64,000 bases of DNA from NCBI RefSeq assembly GCF_030295955.1, contig NZ_AP027363.1, positions 2,108,001 through 2,172,000 on the forward strand. The letters run 5' to 3'. Position 1 is the first letter of the stretch. The number at the start of each line of letters is the position of its first letter. The notes beneath the pieces were generated by a model, which saw only the letters and a list, made by a program, of their open reading frames with translations, searched no databases and had not been told where the DNA came from. Below are positions 19,955 to 30,155 of the stretch, piece after piece. The position numbers and the translations under genes were made by a program. This DNA is from Thalassotalea agarivorans. Its GTDB lineage: Bacteria > Pseudomonadota > Gammaproteobacteria > Enterobacterales > Alteromonadaceae.

Positions 19955-20396
19955 CCATTGGGTCGTCTACGTCTTCGTCAACTTCGTCTTCGTTGGCAAA
20001 CTCTACATCAAACACGTGGGCGCAGCCGCCATATTCGTTCAGTTTTTCGTTCCAACGCCAAACGTCGTTGGCTCTGCGCCAACGTTCATGATAAAACTGC
20101 ATTAAACAGGCCCCGTAAGGGATCTCTAACAGCAATAAATCAAATTCTTGCGCTTGTTCATACGGCGGGTATAACGGACCTGTGTACTTATATCCGCCAT
20201 AATTATCTTGTGCAAAGGTGCGCCAAAAATCCTCCACCTGCATCCATTGTTGACTTGGCCCATAGTAGATTTCCATCGTCGGTTTATGGCCATTTCGAAT
20301 ATCACCATGTTGCGGATTATTATTTTCAGCTTCCTGTTGCGGCTCATTGGACGAACACGCAACTAAACAAAACAAAAGAGGCAAGTATTTAATCAT
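19941..20396 (-). CDS. Small lipoprotein of unknown function
   Basis: I do not recognise this family. The 151-residue precursor has a short lipoprotein signal with lipobox LVAC (Cys14), a polar linker rich in Asn, Gln and Glu, then a region rich in Trp and Tyr (MEIYYGPSQQWMQVEDFW, YGGYKYTGPLYPPYE), and an acidic tail ending in many Asp and Glu. It lacks membrane segments after the signal, so it is probably anchored to the outer membrane facing the periplasm. Its last 14 bases overlap the start of the AlkD-like gene. Such an overlap with a cytoplasmic repair gene is more likely gene packing than shared function. Confidence 0.7.
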   Translation of the reverse strand: MIKYLPLLFCLVACSSNEPQQEAENNNPQHGDIRNGHKPTMEIYYGPSQQWMQVEDFWRTFAQDNYGGYKYTGPLYPPYEQAQEFDLLLLEIPYGACLMQFYHERWRRANDVWRWNEKLNEYGGCAHVFDVEFANEDEVDEDVDDPMDDKQ

Positions 20397-20447
20397 TAAC
20401 GGCTCCTAGTGCTAAATGCCTAAAACAGTTACTTAAGTAATAGCACA

Positions 20448-20472
20448 AAAAAACGCGCCTAAGCGCGTTTTC
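20448..20472 (-). terminator. Intrinsic terminator after pyrD
   Basis: Arms AAACGCGC (20451-20458) and GCGCGTTT (20463-20470) around CTAA. Read on the minus strand, a run of T follows. Confidence 0.85.
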
Positions 20473-20473
20473 T

Positions 20474-21484
20474 TTAAATACTTGTTAGTATTTCTTTAAT
20501 TAAATCAGGTCCTTGATAAATGAAGCCGGTATACACTTGTAGTAGAGAAGCGCCCGCATCAAGTTTTTCCTGAGCGTCCTTAGCATTCATAATGCCACCA
20601 ACGCCAATAATTGGCATCTTGCCTGCTAACGCAGTAGAAAGCATTTTGATCACTTCAGTACTTTTATCTGTTACCGGTGCCCCTGACAAACCACCGGCTT
20701 CGTCAGCATGGGCTAACCCTGCTACTTTATCTCTATCTAGTGTAGTGTTGGTTGCGATCACCGCATCAATATCGTTATCTAATAGGCACTGAGCGATACC
20801 TTGAATTTCTTCTTCAGTCGAGTCTGGTGCAATTTTTACTGCAAGTGGTACATACTTGCCATGTTTTGCCGCTAAACTTGCTTGTTCAGCTTTTAGCGCA
20901 GCCAATAGTTCATTTAATGCTTCGCCATATTGTAAAGAGCGAAGACCCGGCGTATTAGGCGAAGAAATATTAACTGTGATGTAATCAGCATGCTCGTATA
21001 CTTTGCGCATACAAATGACATAGTCATCTTTTGCATGTTCTTCTGGCGTATTTTTGTTTTTACCGATATTAATGCCAACAATGCCATTACGCTTTGCCTT
21101 TTGCACTTGGTCGACAAGGTAATCTACACCTTTGTTATTAAAGCCCATGCGGTTAATAATCGCTTGCTTTTCTTCTATGCGAAAAAGACGTGGTTTTTCG
21201 TTTCCTGGTTGTGGCCTCGGCGTTACCGTCCCCACTTCTACAAAACCAAATCCCATCGCTAAAAACGCATCAACACATTCACCATTTTTATCTAAACCAG
21301 CCGCTAAGCCGACAGGGTTTGGAAAGGTGATGCCCATCACTTCAACAGGTTTTTGAATCGTTTTTTGTGAGTAAAACGCGTTGAGTGGCGTTTTGCCCGT
21401 ATTCTTTAAACTTTTAATCGTTACATCATGAATTGTTTCTGGATCGAACTGAAACAATACTTTTCTAAGCTTTGAGTAGAACAT
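20474..21484 (-). CDS. pyrD: Dihydroorotate dehydrogenase (quinone), class 2
   Basis: PyrD oxidises dihydroorotate to orotate in pyrimidine synthesis, passes electrons to quinone, and sits on the inner face of the membrane. The 336-residue length equals E. coli PyrD. The N-terminal amphipathic part ([20 protein letters not shown]) is the membrane and quinone contact of class 2. Conserved motifs include [32 protein letters not shown] with the catalytic Ser, NTTLDR, and GVGGI near the C terminus for FMN phosphate. It stands between its own terminator and the terminator of the NAD-GDH gene, so it is probably transcribed alone. Confidence 0.97.
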   Translation of the reverse strand: MFYSKLRKVLFQFDPETIHDVTIKSLKNTGKTPLNAFYSQKTIQKPVEVMGITFPNPVGLAAGLDKNGECVDAFLAMGFGFVEVGTVTPRPQPGNEKPRLFRIEEKQAIINRMGFNNKGVDYLVDQVQKAKRNGIVGINIGKNKNTPEEHAKDDYVICMRKVYEHADYITVNISSPNTPGLRSLQYGEALNELLAALKAEQASLAAKHGKYVPLAVKIAPDSTEEEIQGIAQCLLDNDIDAVIATNTTLDRDKVAGLAHADEAGGLSGAPVTDKSTEVIKMLSTALAGKMPIIGVGGIMNAKDAQEKLDAGASLLQVYTGFIYQGPDLIKEILTSI

Positions 21485-21500
21485 TTAGACCTCACTAAAA

Positions 21501-21530
21501 AAAATCCCCACCTTTTCGGGCGGGGATTCT
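21501..21530 (-). terminator. Intrinsic terminator after the NAD-GDH gene
   Basis: Arms AATCCCC (21503-21509) and GGGGATT (21522-21528) with a partly paired C/G-rich loop. On the minus strand the second arm is followed by eight T. Confidence 0.88.
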
Positions 21531-21535
21531 ATCAT

Positions 21536-24500
21536 TTATTTCGTTGGATCGCAGTTTAAACTTAACAACATTAATTCTCGCAGTGCGACTGAGAATTTTG
21601 CGAAGTCATGAGACGTTGATGTTCTGAAATCTGCCAGTATATTTTGCCATCTACCCAGCGGCTGACAACTAAAGTTATACCAGTTCTCTATCATTTCATC
21701 GGTGTCTTTACCTTCTTGGTTCATGCGTAAGACAACTGATGTTAGTGAACGTTGTTGCCAATCAAGCTCTTCTCTAAATGAAGCTCTAGCAAGTGCTTGC
21801 CAATGATTCTCAACACCCTGTTTGTTAATTTGATCTAAGAACCAATGTAGCTCCAACTTGAAGCCCAATTTATAATACAGATCCGCGACAAACAAGATAG
21901 AGCGACCATCCGCCTCAGCAACTTCAGCAATATCCATTGTTGAGAACAAAGTAGTTAAGCGAGAAAAACGTTGTGCAATTGTTTTTGGCACACCTTTGTC
22001 AATATAAGCTTCTTGCGTTTTGTTGAAACCAGTAATTTCACTCGCCACGGTCACTTTTTCAAGGTCTTTAGCAAGCGCTTTAAAGGTTTTACCATAGAAA
22101 GCAATTGCTTGTTCTATCGTTTGCGACTTGTTGCGATGGCGCAAGAACCAGCGCGATGCGTGGCGCACAGTGCGACGTAATTGAAACAGTAACTCGGTTT
22201 GTACATCTGTATCAATTTTATTATCTAGCGCTTCTAATTTTCGCCAAAAATCAGGTAATTCAAAAATTTCTGATGCGATCACATAACAATTCGCTATTTC
22301 CGCTACCGTTGCACCCGTTTCTTCTTGCATACGAGCAACAAAGTTTAAGCCCATATCATTACCAATGTTATTGGCGAGTTTAGTCGCAATAATTTGGGCA
22401 CGTAGCGGATGGTTTTCCATTTGCTTGCTGTATTTTTCTTGCAGCTGCTCTGGAAATGCACCAATCAATAGTCTGTCGTAGTAGGCATTATTAGTGATTT
22501 CATCTGTAACTAAATCTTCTTTTAATACCATCTTAGCGTACGCCAGTAGTACCGAAAGTTCTGGTCTCGTAAGTCCTTTGCCTTTTGCTGCGCGTTCAGC
22601 TAACTCTTCATCATTTGGAATAAACTCTAGTTCTCTATCAAGCTTATCAGCGCGTTCTAGGGCATGAATAAAGCGCATATGCTCTTTCAATGCATAAGGT
22701 GCCTTGCGTTGCGTAATAGACAGCGAGTGTGTTTGACGGTAACAATCATTTAGTACGATATCAGACACTTCATCTGTCATGTCATACAATAATTGATTAC
22801 GTTGTTTAATCGTTAAGTCGCCGTTTTGCACTAAGCCATTAAGTAAAATCTTAATGTTAACTTCGTTATCCGAGCAGTCTACACCACCGACATTATCAAC
22901 AGAGTCAGCGTTGACTCGTCCCCCTGTCATAGCATATTCAATACGACCTAATTGGGTTAAACCTAAGTTACCACCTTCACCGACAACTTTAGCTCTAAGC
23001 TCTTTACCATTGACACGTAAGCCGTCATTGGCGCGATCCCCTACTTCCGTATGGGTTTCGCCACTGCCTTTAACGTAAGTACCGATACCGCCATTCCACA
23101 GCAAATCAACGTTCATTTTTAAGATAGCGTTAATCAAGTCGTTAGGCGCCATGCTTTGCTTGGTAACCCCTAACATTTTCTTCATTTGTGGCGACAATTT
23201 AATCGACTTAGCACTACGAGAGAAAATACCGCCGCCTTCTGAAATTAGGCTTTGATCATAGTCTTCCCAAGTACAGCCTGGCAGGTTAAACAAACGTTCA
23301 CGTTCTTTATAGGTTTTTGCAGCATTTGGATCTGGGTCGATGAAAATGTGCATGTGGTTGAACGCTGCTTGTAAGCGAATATGCTTAGAAAGGAGCATGC
23401 CGTTACCAAATACATCGCCTGCCATATCGCCGATACCCGCAACAGTAAAGTCGGTAGTTTGGCAGTTTATGCCCATTTCTCTAAAGTGACGTTTTACCGA
23501 TTCCCACGCACCCTTAGCGGTAATACCCATACCTTTGTGGTCGTAACCAACACTGCCACCAGAGGCAAATGCATCACCCATCCAAAAGCCGTATTCTTCT
23601 GAAATACCATTGGCGATATCAGAAAATGTTGCTGTACCTTTATCCGCCGCTACTACCAAATAAGGGTCGTCTTCGTCGTGTCGTACCACGTTTTCAGGTG
23701 GCACAATCTCTCCGGCAACAATGTTGTCGGTAATATCAAGCAAAGCGCGTATAAAGGTGCGATAACACGCTTTACCTGCTTCAAATATTTCTTGGCGACT
23801 GCCATTTGGCAGTTGTTTACAAACAAATCCACCCTTAGCGCCAACCGGAACAATTACCGTATTTTTTACTTGTTGAGCTTTAACCAAACCAAGCACTTCG
23901 GTACGGAAATCTTCTCGTCTGTCCGACCAACGTAAACCACCACGTGCTACTTTACCGCCGCGTAAATGCACACCTTCCACTTGTGGCGAATAAACAAAGA
24001 TTTCGAACGCTGGAATAGGCTGCGGAATATCAGTAATTTGCTCTGGCAAAATTTTGAACGAGATATATGGCTTGTCTGTGCCTGCTTCTGTTGGTTGGAA
24101 ATAGTTGGTACGAATTGTCGCGCCGATCATTTCTTGGAAACGACGAATAATACGATCATCGTCTAGGTTAGCAACGTTGTCTAATGACGCTTCAATGTCG
24201 CTATTAAGCTTATTAATGGTTTTTTCAACCTGTTTGCCCTTCGGATCAAAACGCAGTTCAAACAAACGGATTAACTGCTTTGCTATATCTGGGTAACGAG
24301 CAAAAGTATCTTCTACATATGATTGGCTAAAGGTACCACCAATTTGTCGCTCATATTTGGCATAGGCGCGAATGATAGATGCCTCTCGCCCTGCTATTTC
24401 AGCAGTTAATACTAAGCGGTTGAAGCCATCATCTTCTAAGTCACCCCCCCATACTTTGGCAAACGCATCTTGGAACAAGGTTTGTACTTGGCGCATGCTA

Positions 24501-26374
24501 AATTCGCCATCACCAGTAAGCAACATTGAAAAATCAAGTATCCAACACGTTTCGCCACCGTGCGTTTTGACCATGTATGGACTTTCACCGATAACACGTA
24601 AACCAAAATTTTCTAACATTGGCAGTACGTCAGATAGGTGAAGCGGCTCACCTTTGTGGAACAGCTTTAACTTAACAAATCGACTACCGGCTTTTTCTTC
24701 TTGCGGTTGGTAGAATAACATTTCTAAAGCATTGTCTTCGTTTAATGCTTCAAGCTTGTCGATATCGACAATAGCTGAACCAGGCAGTACTTCGTCTTTA
24801 TAGTTTTGTGGGAAGCTCACATATTTACGCGCTAGTGCTTTCCCTTGTGCTTCACCTGCATGGTCTTTTAAAGCCACGGCAAGTTTGTCGTCCCAACTTT
24901 TAGCTGCATCATTCAGATTTTTTTCTATTTCTTTCACGTTGATATCCGCTTTCATGTCGTTAACTCTAACAATGTAGTGTGTTCTTGCTTGAGGTGATTC
25001 AGAGAAGTACGTTGTAAACTCTACCTCTCTGTCACTACCAAGAGAGGTTTGTAATAACGCTTGTGTTTTGATCCTAAGCGCTGTGTTATAGCGCTCGCGA
25101 GGCACGTAAACCATACACGAGTAAAAACGACCAAAGTCATCTCTTCGCATGAATAGGCCTGAATAGTCGCGCTCTTGCATGCGCAAAATACCTAGCACAT
25201 TCTTCAATAACCCACTGACATCAGACTGAAGAATTTCATCGCGCGGATAAGTTTCTAGAATATTGATCAGGGTTTTATAAGCATGACTACCTGCAGCGAA
25301 ATCAGAGGCTTCGCATACTTTCGCGATACGCGATTTAACAATCGGTAAATCTAGCGCGCTATTGGTGTAAAAAGCGCTCCCAAACAAGCCGATAAATCTA
25401 TCTTCGCCAACGACATTGCCTTTGCTATCAAAACGTTTTACACCGATGTAATCAAGGTGTGCAGGTCTATGTACGCGAGAACGAGAATTGGTTTTAGTCA
25501 GAATAAGGACATTTTTTCCAGTCGCAATCTCTTTGGCTCTTGGGTTTAAATCACTCAGTAAACGATGTTCGGTGCCAAGTGACTTTTTCATTAAACCAAG
25601 GCTGGTTTTGTCATCGGCAGACAAAGCCATGTCGCCTTTGAGTGTTTTAACGTCGTATGAGCGATAACCCATTAACGTGAAATTGTTATCTAATAACCAG
25701 CTCAAAAACTCTAGCGCGTCCTGCTGCTCTGCTTTGTCGCATGGCAACTTAGCCGTTTTTAACCCTTTGATAATCCCTGTCAGTTTGTCACGCATTGGCT
25801 GCCAATCGTCGACTGTTAAGGCAATCTCCTCAACCACTGAATTCAATTCATCCTTAATTGTAGTTAATACTTCTTGATCGGATTGACGATCAATTTCAAT
25901 AAAAAATACTGTCTCAATAGAGGTTGCTTTTACTCGTGAGCTTGGTGACGCAAGCTTAGATATTTTGTTTTGCTTATCACGAACAATTTTGATTGGACAA
26001 TTAAGCATAAGATGCGGCGATAAGCCTAATCGATTTAACGCAATACGGATTGAATCAACCAAAAACGGCATATCTTTTACGATTAATTCAATAATAGTGT
26101 GGCTCGATTTCCAACCATGTTTTGATACTTGCGGGTTAAACACGTTAATAACGGGTTTTGCATCTTTGTGCGCAACCAACGCATTCCACAAACTCAACGT
26201 CGCGCCGTACATATCGCTGTCGTTACGATGAGCTAAATCGAGATTTGAAATATTGCCGTAGAGCATAGAGGAGAATTGCTCTACAAGAGGAGCCGTGTCG
26301 GCTGGAACTTTCTGTTGGATTAAACTCGCAACATTTTCCAGAATGACTGAGGGTAAACCGTCTACTAACGCCAT
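21536..26374 (-). CDS. NAD-specific glutamate dehydrogenase, 180-kDa class
   Basis: Large NAD-GDHs convert glutamate to 2-oxoglutarate and ammonia, mostly for catabolism. The 1612-residue protein has the usual size (about 1600). The N-terminal third holds ACT-like regulatory modules. The central catalytic region (about 780-1180) includes RGGLRWSDRREDFRTE, VPVGAKGGFV, VAADKGTATFSDIAN and NGGIGTYVKGSGETH, and a helical C-terminal part follows. The strong AAGGAAA ribosome site sits 7 bases before the ATG. The gene is alone in its transcription unit. The symbol gdhB is used in Pseudomonas but is not uniform, so none is given. Confidence 0.96.
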   Translation of the reverse strand: MALVDGLPSVILENVASLIQQKVPADTAPLVEQFSSMLYGNISNLDLAHRNDSDMYGATLSLWNALVAHKDAKPVINVFNPQVSKHGWKSSHTIIELIVKDMPFLVDSIRIALNRLGLSPHLMLNCPIKIVRDKQNKISKLASPSSRVKATSIETVFFIEIDRQSDQEVLTTIKDELNSVVEEIALTVDDWQPMRDKLTGIIKGLKTAKLPCDKAEQQDALEFLSWLLDNNFTLMGYRSYDVKTLKGDMALSADDKTSLGLMKKSLGTEHRLLSDLNPRAKEIATGKNVLILTKTNSRSRVHRPAHLDYIGVKRFDSKGNVVGEDRFIGLFGSAFYTNSALDLPIVKSRIAKVCEASDFAAGSHAYKTLINILETYPRDEILQSDVSGLLKNVLGILRMQERDYSGLFMRRDDFGRFYSCMVYVPRERYNTALRIKTQALLQTSLGSDREVEFTTYFSESPQARTHYIVRVNDMKADINVKEIEKNLNDAAKSWDDKLAVALKDHAGEAQGKALARKYVSFPQNYKDEVLPGSAIVDIDKLEALNEDNALEMLFYQPQEEKAGSRFVKLKLFHKGEPLHLSDVLPMLENFGLRVIGESPYMVKTHGGETCWILDFSMLLTGDGEFSMRQVQTLFQDAFAKVWGGDLEDDGFNRLVLTAEIAGREASIIRAYAKYERQIGGTFSQSYVEDTFARYPDIAKQLIRLFELRFDPKGKQVEKTINKLNSDIEASLDNVANLDDDRIIRRFQEMIGATIRTNYFQPTEAGTDKPYISFKILPEQITDIPQPIPAFEIFVYSPQVEGVHLRGGKVARGGLRWSDRREDFRTEVLGLVKAQQVKNTVIVPVGAKGGFVCKQLPNGSRQEIFEAGKACYRTFIRALLDITDNIVAGEIVPPENVVRHDEDDPYLVVAADKGTATFSDIANGISEEYGFWMGDAFASGGSVGYDHKGMGITAKGAWESVKRHFREMGINCQTTDFTVAGIGDMAGDVFGNGMLLSKHIRLQAAFNHMHIFIDPDPNAAKTYKERERLFNLPGCTWEDYDQSLISEGGGIFSRSAKSIKLSPQMKKMLGVTKQSMAPNDLINAILKMNVDLLWNGGIGTYVKGSGETHTEVGDRANDGLRVNGKELRAKVVGEGGNLGLTQLGRIEYAMTGGRVNADSVDNVGGVDCSDNEVNIKILLNGLVQNGDLTIKQRNQLLYDMTDEVSDIVLNDCYRQTHSLSITQRKAPYALKEHMRFIHALERADKLDRELEFIPNDEELAERAAKGKGLTRPELSVLLAYAKMVLKEDLVTDEITNNAYYDRLLIGAFPEQLQEKYSKQMENHPLRAQIIATKLANNIGNDMGLNFVARMQEETGATVAEIANCYVIASEIFELPDFWRKLEALDNKIDTDVQTELLFQLRRTVRHASRWFLRHRNKSQTIEQAIAFYGKTFKALAKDLEKVTVASEITGFNKTQEAYIDKGVPKTIAQRFSRLTTLFSTMDIAEVAEADGRSILFVADLYYKLGFKLELHWFLDQINKQGVENHWQALARASFREELDWQQRSLTSVVLRMNQEGKDTDEMIENWYNFSCQPLGRWQNILADFRTSTSHDFAKFSVALRELMLLSLNCDPTK

Positions 26375-26551
26375 GCCGCTTTCCTTTTTTTGTTTTCATT
26401 GATAGGCGGACAAAACCTAAAAATGAGGAACATGAATTGCTGTTGTAATGTGTGTGTTTATCTTGTCTATTAGCATAGACTATTTTTTAGCCATGATGGC
26501 TTGAACATGCGAATTTTATTAGGAATTTTAAGCTATTGCGAGGAAATTTTA

Positions 26552-26593
26552 ATGGTTGAACCAGTCAAAAAAGTAAACAAAAAAGAACGTTAA
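26552..26593 (+). CDS. Possible 13-residue microprotein or leader peptide
   Basis: ATG at 26552 is preceded by GAGGAA (26540-26545), at ideal spacing, and reads MVEPVKKVNKKER before TAA. It is highly basic, with 5 Lys and 1 Arg of 13. It lies on the plus strand between two minus-strand genes and is followed 37 bases later by a perfect 10-bp hairpin. No relative is known to me, and chance occurrence of so short a frame is easy. Confidence 0.25.
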   Translation: MVEPVKKVNKKER

Positions 26594-26630
26594 TCACTTA
26601 ATCTAATTTATTATTCACCAGCTGATAAAA

Positions 26631-26654
26631 GAAAACGACCTTTCGGTCGTTTTC
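26631..26654. terminator. Strong terminator after the MMPL gene (possibly bidirectional)
   Basis: Perfect arms GAAAACGACC and GGTCGTTTTC around TTTC. Read on the minus strand it lies 28 bases past the transporter stop and continues into T-rich sequence. On the plus strand it could also end a transcript carrying the 13-codon frame. Confidence 0.85.
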
Positions 26655-26681
26655 TTGGGTATTTATTCACTTAAAAAAATT

Positions 26682-29000
26682 TTACTTTTTTTCCTTCCAA
26701 AGGAAGGTTGCGAGCGCTGGGATGACCATAATGGCCGCTAACATGTTTACTAAGAACATAAAGGTTAGCAGGATACCCATATCTACTTGGAATTTAAGTG
26801 CTGAGAAGAACCAAGTTGAGACGCCAACAGCTAACGTAATACCCGTAAGTAATACTGCACTACCGCGCTCTTTTAACGCCGCTAAATAAGCATCTTTAAC
26901 AGCAACGCCACTGCGCAATTGCTGACTCATTGTAGAGAGTATATAGATACCATAGTCGACACCTATACCAACACCTAAGGCAATTACAGGTAACGTTGAT
27001 ACTGTTAGACCAATATCAAGCATTGTCATTAACCATTGTGCCAAGGTTGAAACCACGTAAAGCGGTAACACAACAACAAATGTCGCACGCACACTCTTGA
27101 AGCTGATTAAACAAAGCAGAATTACCGCGCCATATACATACAACATCATAGGTGTTTGCGCTTCTGCAACGGCTTCATTCGTCGCTGCCATAACACCAAC
27201 GGGACCAGAGGCAAGTTTGAAGGTAATATCGTCTGTATTAAATTCAGCGGCTGCCGCTTTAACTTCTGCGACAATGCGATCGATGGTTTCTGCTTTATGA
27301 TCTTCAGTAAATAGAATCACCGGCATTACGCTGCAGTCACTGTTTAACAAGCCACTAGACGATGGTACTCGCGCGATCGATTGTACTAAGGTTTGTTGGT
27401 TACGAGGTAGCGTACGCCATTTTAAATTACCTTCGTTATAACCAGCGTTAACAACCTTGGCCACTGACGCTAAGCTAACAGCAGATTGAACACCCGGCAC
27501 ATTTTCCATTTTCCATTGGAACTGGCTAATGGTGTCCATAATGCGATAGTCGGTACAGGCATTCTCAGTACTTTCTACAATCACAGACATGTAATCAACA
27601 TTGATGGTATATCGGTCAGTAATCAAGAAAGTATCTTGGTTATAGCGAGAATCTTCATGCAGCGCGGAAGCACCAGCATGTAAGTCACCTATTTTCATGC
27701 CTTGTGAAAAATAGAAACCCACCAAATACAAGATTGCGACAATAATCAAAACTGTTGTTGCAGGACCTTTGGTTGCAAGTTTCGACATATTTAACCAAAG
27801 GGCATCATACTTTTTAGTTGCAGCTTCATTTTCACTCGGCGCTCGTTTTGCCATATTGACATAAGAAACCAATACCGGCAGCAAGACTAAGTTAGTTAAA
27901 ATAATAAGCGCAACACCAAGCGATGCAGTAATCGCTAGCTCTCTAATAATACCAATGTCTATCGACAATAAAGTAATAAAGCCAACCGTATCTGAAAGCA
28001 ATGCAACACCACCAGGCACAAGCAAGGCTCTGAAGCTCATTTGCGCCGCTTCTTTACTAGTAAAGCCTTTAGCAACGTTTTTACCAACAGCGTTTATCAT
28101 TTGTACGCCGTGACTCACACCAATGGCAAACACCAAAAATGGAATCAAAATTGACATTGGATCTAAACCAAAGCCTAACGTCGACAGCGCGCCCATTTGC
28201 CATACAACGGCAATCAATGAACAGGCAATTGGCAGTAATGTTAAGATTTTTGATTTACAGAAAAAGTAAACCATCACAGCTGTGATAGCGATGGCGATAG
28301 CAAAAAACAGCACCACACCCATAGCGCCATTTGCAACGTCACCCACCATTTTGGCAAAACCAATGATATGGACGCTTACGCCATCTTTTTCATAGGTAGT
28401 TCGTAGATCTTCTTCAAGTTGCTTTGCAATTGCTAATGTATCTAGCTTCTCACCCGTTTGCGGGTTGATATCTAACAATGAGGCACGTAATAGTGAACAG
28501 CTATAGTCGCTAGCGACCATTGAACCTACAATACCCGCCTTTTCGATATTGCCTTTAACTTTGTTTAAGCCACGTTCATTTGGCTTAAAATCACTTGGAA
28601 TAACTGGGCCACCAGCAAATCCGCCTTCAACAATCTCGACAAAACGGGTACTTGGTGAAAACAGTGATTTAACTTGCGTGCGGTCTACACCGGGAATAAA
28701 GAATAGTTTGTTATGTACTTCTTCAAGTGTTGTAAAGAAGCCTTCACTAAAGATATCGCCGTCTGCCGCACATACAGAAACGAGTATGTTGTTTGCACCA
28801 CCAAAGTTTTCCTGATGCTTCAGGTAAGTCTTCATGTAGGTGTGATTTAACGGAATATTTTTAGTGAACGCAGCATCTAATTTAATGTGTGATGCTTGTT
28901 GTACAAAAAATGCGGTTAACAACACAAATAGCGTTAATACAAACGCGCGATGGCGAAAAATTAAAATTTCAAAACGGTTAATAAATGCGTCGATGCTCAT
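26682..29000 (-). CDS. RND superfamily (MMPL-type) exporter
   Basis: This 772-residue inner-membrane protein has the duplicated RND/MMPL layout: one hydrophobic helix near residues 18-37, a large periplasmic loop, five helices (about 215-385), a sixth helix (about 415-435), a second periplasmic loop, and five helices (about 625-770). Conserved pieces include GVSHGVQMIN and GVGIGVDYGIYI, in the helix pairs that carry proton-relay residues. Relatives export lipids or other hydrophobic compounds. The substrate here is unknown. It starts 4 bases after the YCF48-like gene, so the two form one unit. The DUF1329 and DUF1302 genes just upstream are recurrent partners of this family. Confidence 0.9.
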   Translation of the reverse strand: MSIDAFINRFEILIFRHRAFVLTLFVLLTAFFVQQASHIKLDAAFTKNIPLNHTYMKTYLKHQENFGGANNILVSVCAADGDIFSEGFFTTLEEVHNKLFFIPGVDRTQVKSLFSPSTRFVEIVEGGFAGGPVIPSDFKPNERGLNKVKGNIEKAGIVGSMVASDYSCSLLRASLLDINPQTGEKLDTLAIAKQLEEDLRTTYEKDGVSVHIIGFAKMVGDVANGAMGVVLFFAIAIAITAVMVYFFCKSKILTLLPIACSLIAVVWQMGALSTLGFGLDPMSILIPFLVFAIGVSHGVQMINAVGKNVAKGFTSKEAAQMSFRALLVPGGVALLSDTVGFITLLSIDIGIIRELAITASLGVALIILTNLVLLPVLVSYVNMAKRAPSENEAATKKYDALWLNMSKLATKGPATTVLIIVAILYLVGFYFSQGMKIGDLHAGASALHEDSRYNQDTFLITDRYTINVDYMSVIVESTENACTDYRIMDTISQFQWKMENVPGVQSAVSLASVAKVVNAGYNEGNLKWRTLPRNQQTLVQSIARVPSSSGLLNSDCSVMPVILFTEDHKAETIDRIVAEVKAAAAEFNTDDITFKLASGPVGVMAATNEAVAEAQTPMMLYVYGAVILLCLISFKSVRATFVVVLPLYVVSTLAQWLMTMLDIGLTVSTLPVIALGVGIGVDYGIYILSTMSQQLRSGVAVKDAYLAALKERGSAVLLTGITLAVGVSTWFFSALKFQVDMGILLTFMFLVNMLAAIMVIPALATFLWKEKK

Positions 29001-29004
29001 AATA

Positions 29005-30015
29005 TTATTTAATTTCTTCTATTACTTTTACGCCGTTTTCGGCTACTACAATCAGTTGGTTGTTATACCAAACACCTGCGATTAACGCTTTACCATCGTC
29101 CTGATTACGCGCTCTAAAACTGCGTCCATCATCAAAGCTCTCAAGAATAACGCCGTTATTGCCTAGTACAAATAAGCGCTCTTCTCCCGCTAGCACAACA
29201 GCATTCAATAAGGCTGTTGTATCAACATCAATTTGTTCCCAATGTGAGCCATTTTTATCGCTATGGAACATATTACCGCGCAGACCAACTGCCAATAAGT
29301 TGCCCTTATGAGTGCGCGCTATATCAAAAAATGAACCTTCATAAATTTCATCTAAACGTTGCCAAGTATCGCCAAAGTCGTTGCTTTTAGCGAGTAAGCC
29401 GATTTCACCTGCCAAATACATAGTGCGGCCATCTAAATAAATACGATTAAAATGAGGAAGGATAGACGAACGCTCATCGAGGTAAGCCTCTTCATCTTCT
29501 AGTTTAAGCTCATTTAGATATTCTAAATCTTCAATATAAAGCAGCTCTTCTTGGAATACATCCGTCCAAGTATTACCGCCGTCATTGGTGACGAAAAACA
29601 GACCATAAGCACCTACAGCTATGCCCTGTTTGTCATTTTTAAAAACGATATCAAGCAACGGCTTTTCTAGTTCAGGCATATGCTGCTGAACTTTCCAGCT
29701 ATAGCCACCATCCGTTGTTGCTAAAATTGTTGCGTCATGTCCTACTGCCCAACCAAGACTTGGGTTAACGAAAGTTACCGCGGTTAATGTGCTTTGCACA
29801 GGCACATTGGCTTGTTCCCACGTTTGACCATTTGAAGAGTGTAAAATATTGCCATGCTCACCAACGACAACCAACTTTCCACTGCTTGTTACGGCAATAT
29901 CTAGTAACAATGATTTATCTGCTAGTGGAGCAGTTATTGCTGGTTTAATCTGACTTTCAGCAATTGCGGTTAAGGAAAATAATGACACTATGGCCATTGC
30001 AAGAAAACGCTTCAT
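29005..30015 (-). CDS. YCF48/Hcf136-like (BNR repeat) periplasmic protein
   Basis: YCF48-like proteins fold as seven-bladed propellers. The plant and cyanobacterial members assist photosystem II assembly, while the role in non-photosynthetic bacteria is unknown. The 336-residue precursor has a signal peptide ending near AIAES, then repeats of the form GxxGxILxSxNGGxTW: GEHGNILHSSNGQTWE, GHDATILATTDGGYSWK, GAYGLFFVTNDGGNTWT, GEIGLLAKSNDFGDTWQ. An acidic insertion (LEYLNELKLEDEEAYLDE) interrupts the propeller. It precedes the MMPL exporter by 4 bases and is preceded by the terminator of the DUF1302-DUF1329 unit. Inference: it scaffolds or couples the exporter in the periplasm. Confidence 0.88.
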   Translation of the reverse strand: MKRFLAMAIVSLFSLTAIAESQIKPAITAPLADKSLLLDIAVTSSGKLVVVGEHGNILHSSNGQTWEQANVPVQSTLTAVTFVNPSLGWAVGHDATILATTDGGYSWKVQQHMPELEKPLLDIVFKNDKQGIAVGAYGLFFVTNDGGNTWTDVFQEELLYIEDLEYLNELKLEDEEAYLDERSSILPHFNRIYLDGRTMYLAGEIGLLAKSNDFGDTWQRLDEIYEGSFFDIARTHKGNLLAVGLRGNMFHSDKNGSHWEQIDVDTTALLNAVVLAGEERLFVLGNNGVILESFDDGRSFRARNQDDGKALIAGVWYNNQLIVVAENGVKVIEEIK

Positions 30016-30155
30016 TTACAATACTCAATACCTATTCAATCTACACTCAATAAATACAACATTTAACGCCTATTGTTTTAATACGTTTAAACAAACCGCG
30101 TTAATCTATTAAATGCCTTCGTTTATGAGGTTACATGATTTAATAAACACAAAAA

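Larger units (their letters stand above)
26375..26681. other. Intergenic region with hairpins between NAD-GDH and MMPL genes
   Basis: This 307-base gap holds the NAD-GDH upstream region and three inverted repeats. GTCTAT-TAGC-ATAGAC (26465-26480) is followed by a T-run, AGCC-ATGAT-GGCT lies near 26489-26501, and a strong terminator lies at 26631-26654. Between them is a possible 13-codon plus-strand gene, listed separately. Confidence 0.5.

Noticed and set aside
19958-20392. 144-codon plus-strand frame opposite the small lipoprotein gene
   Set aside because: The minus-strand frame has a lipoprotein signal and overlaps the AlkD-like gene as expected for an operon; the plus-strand frame is Arg/His-rich with no signals.
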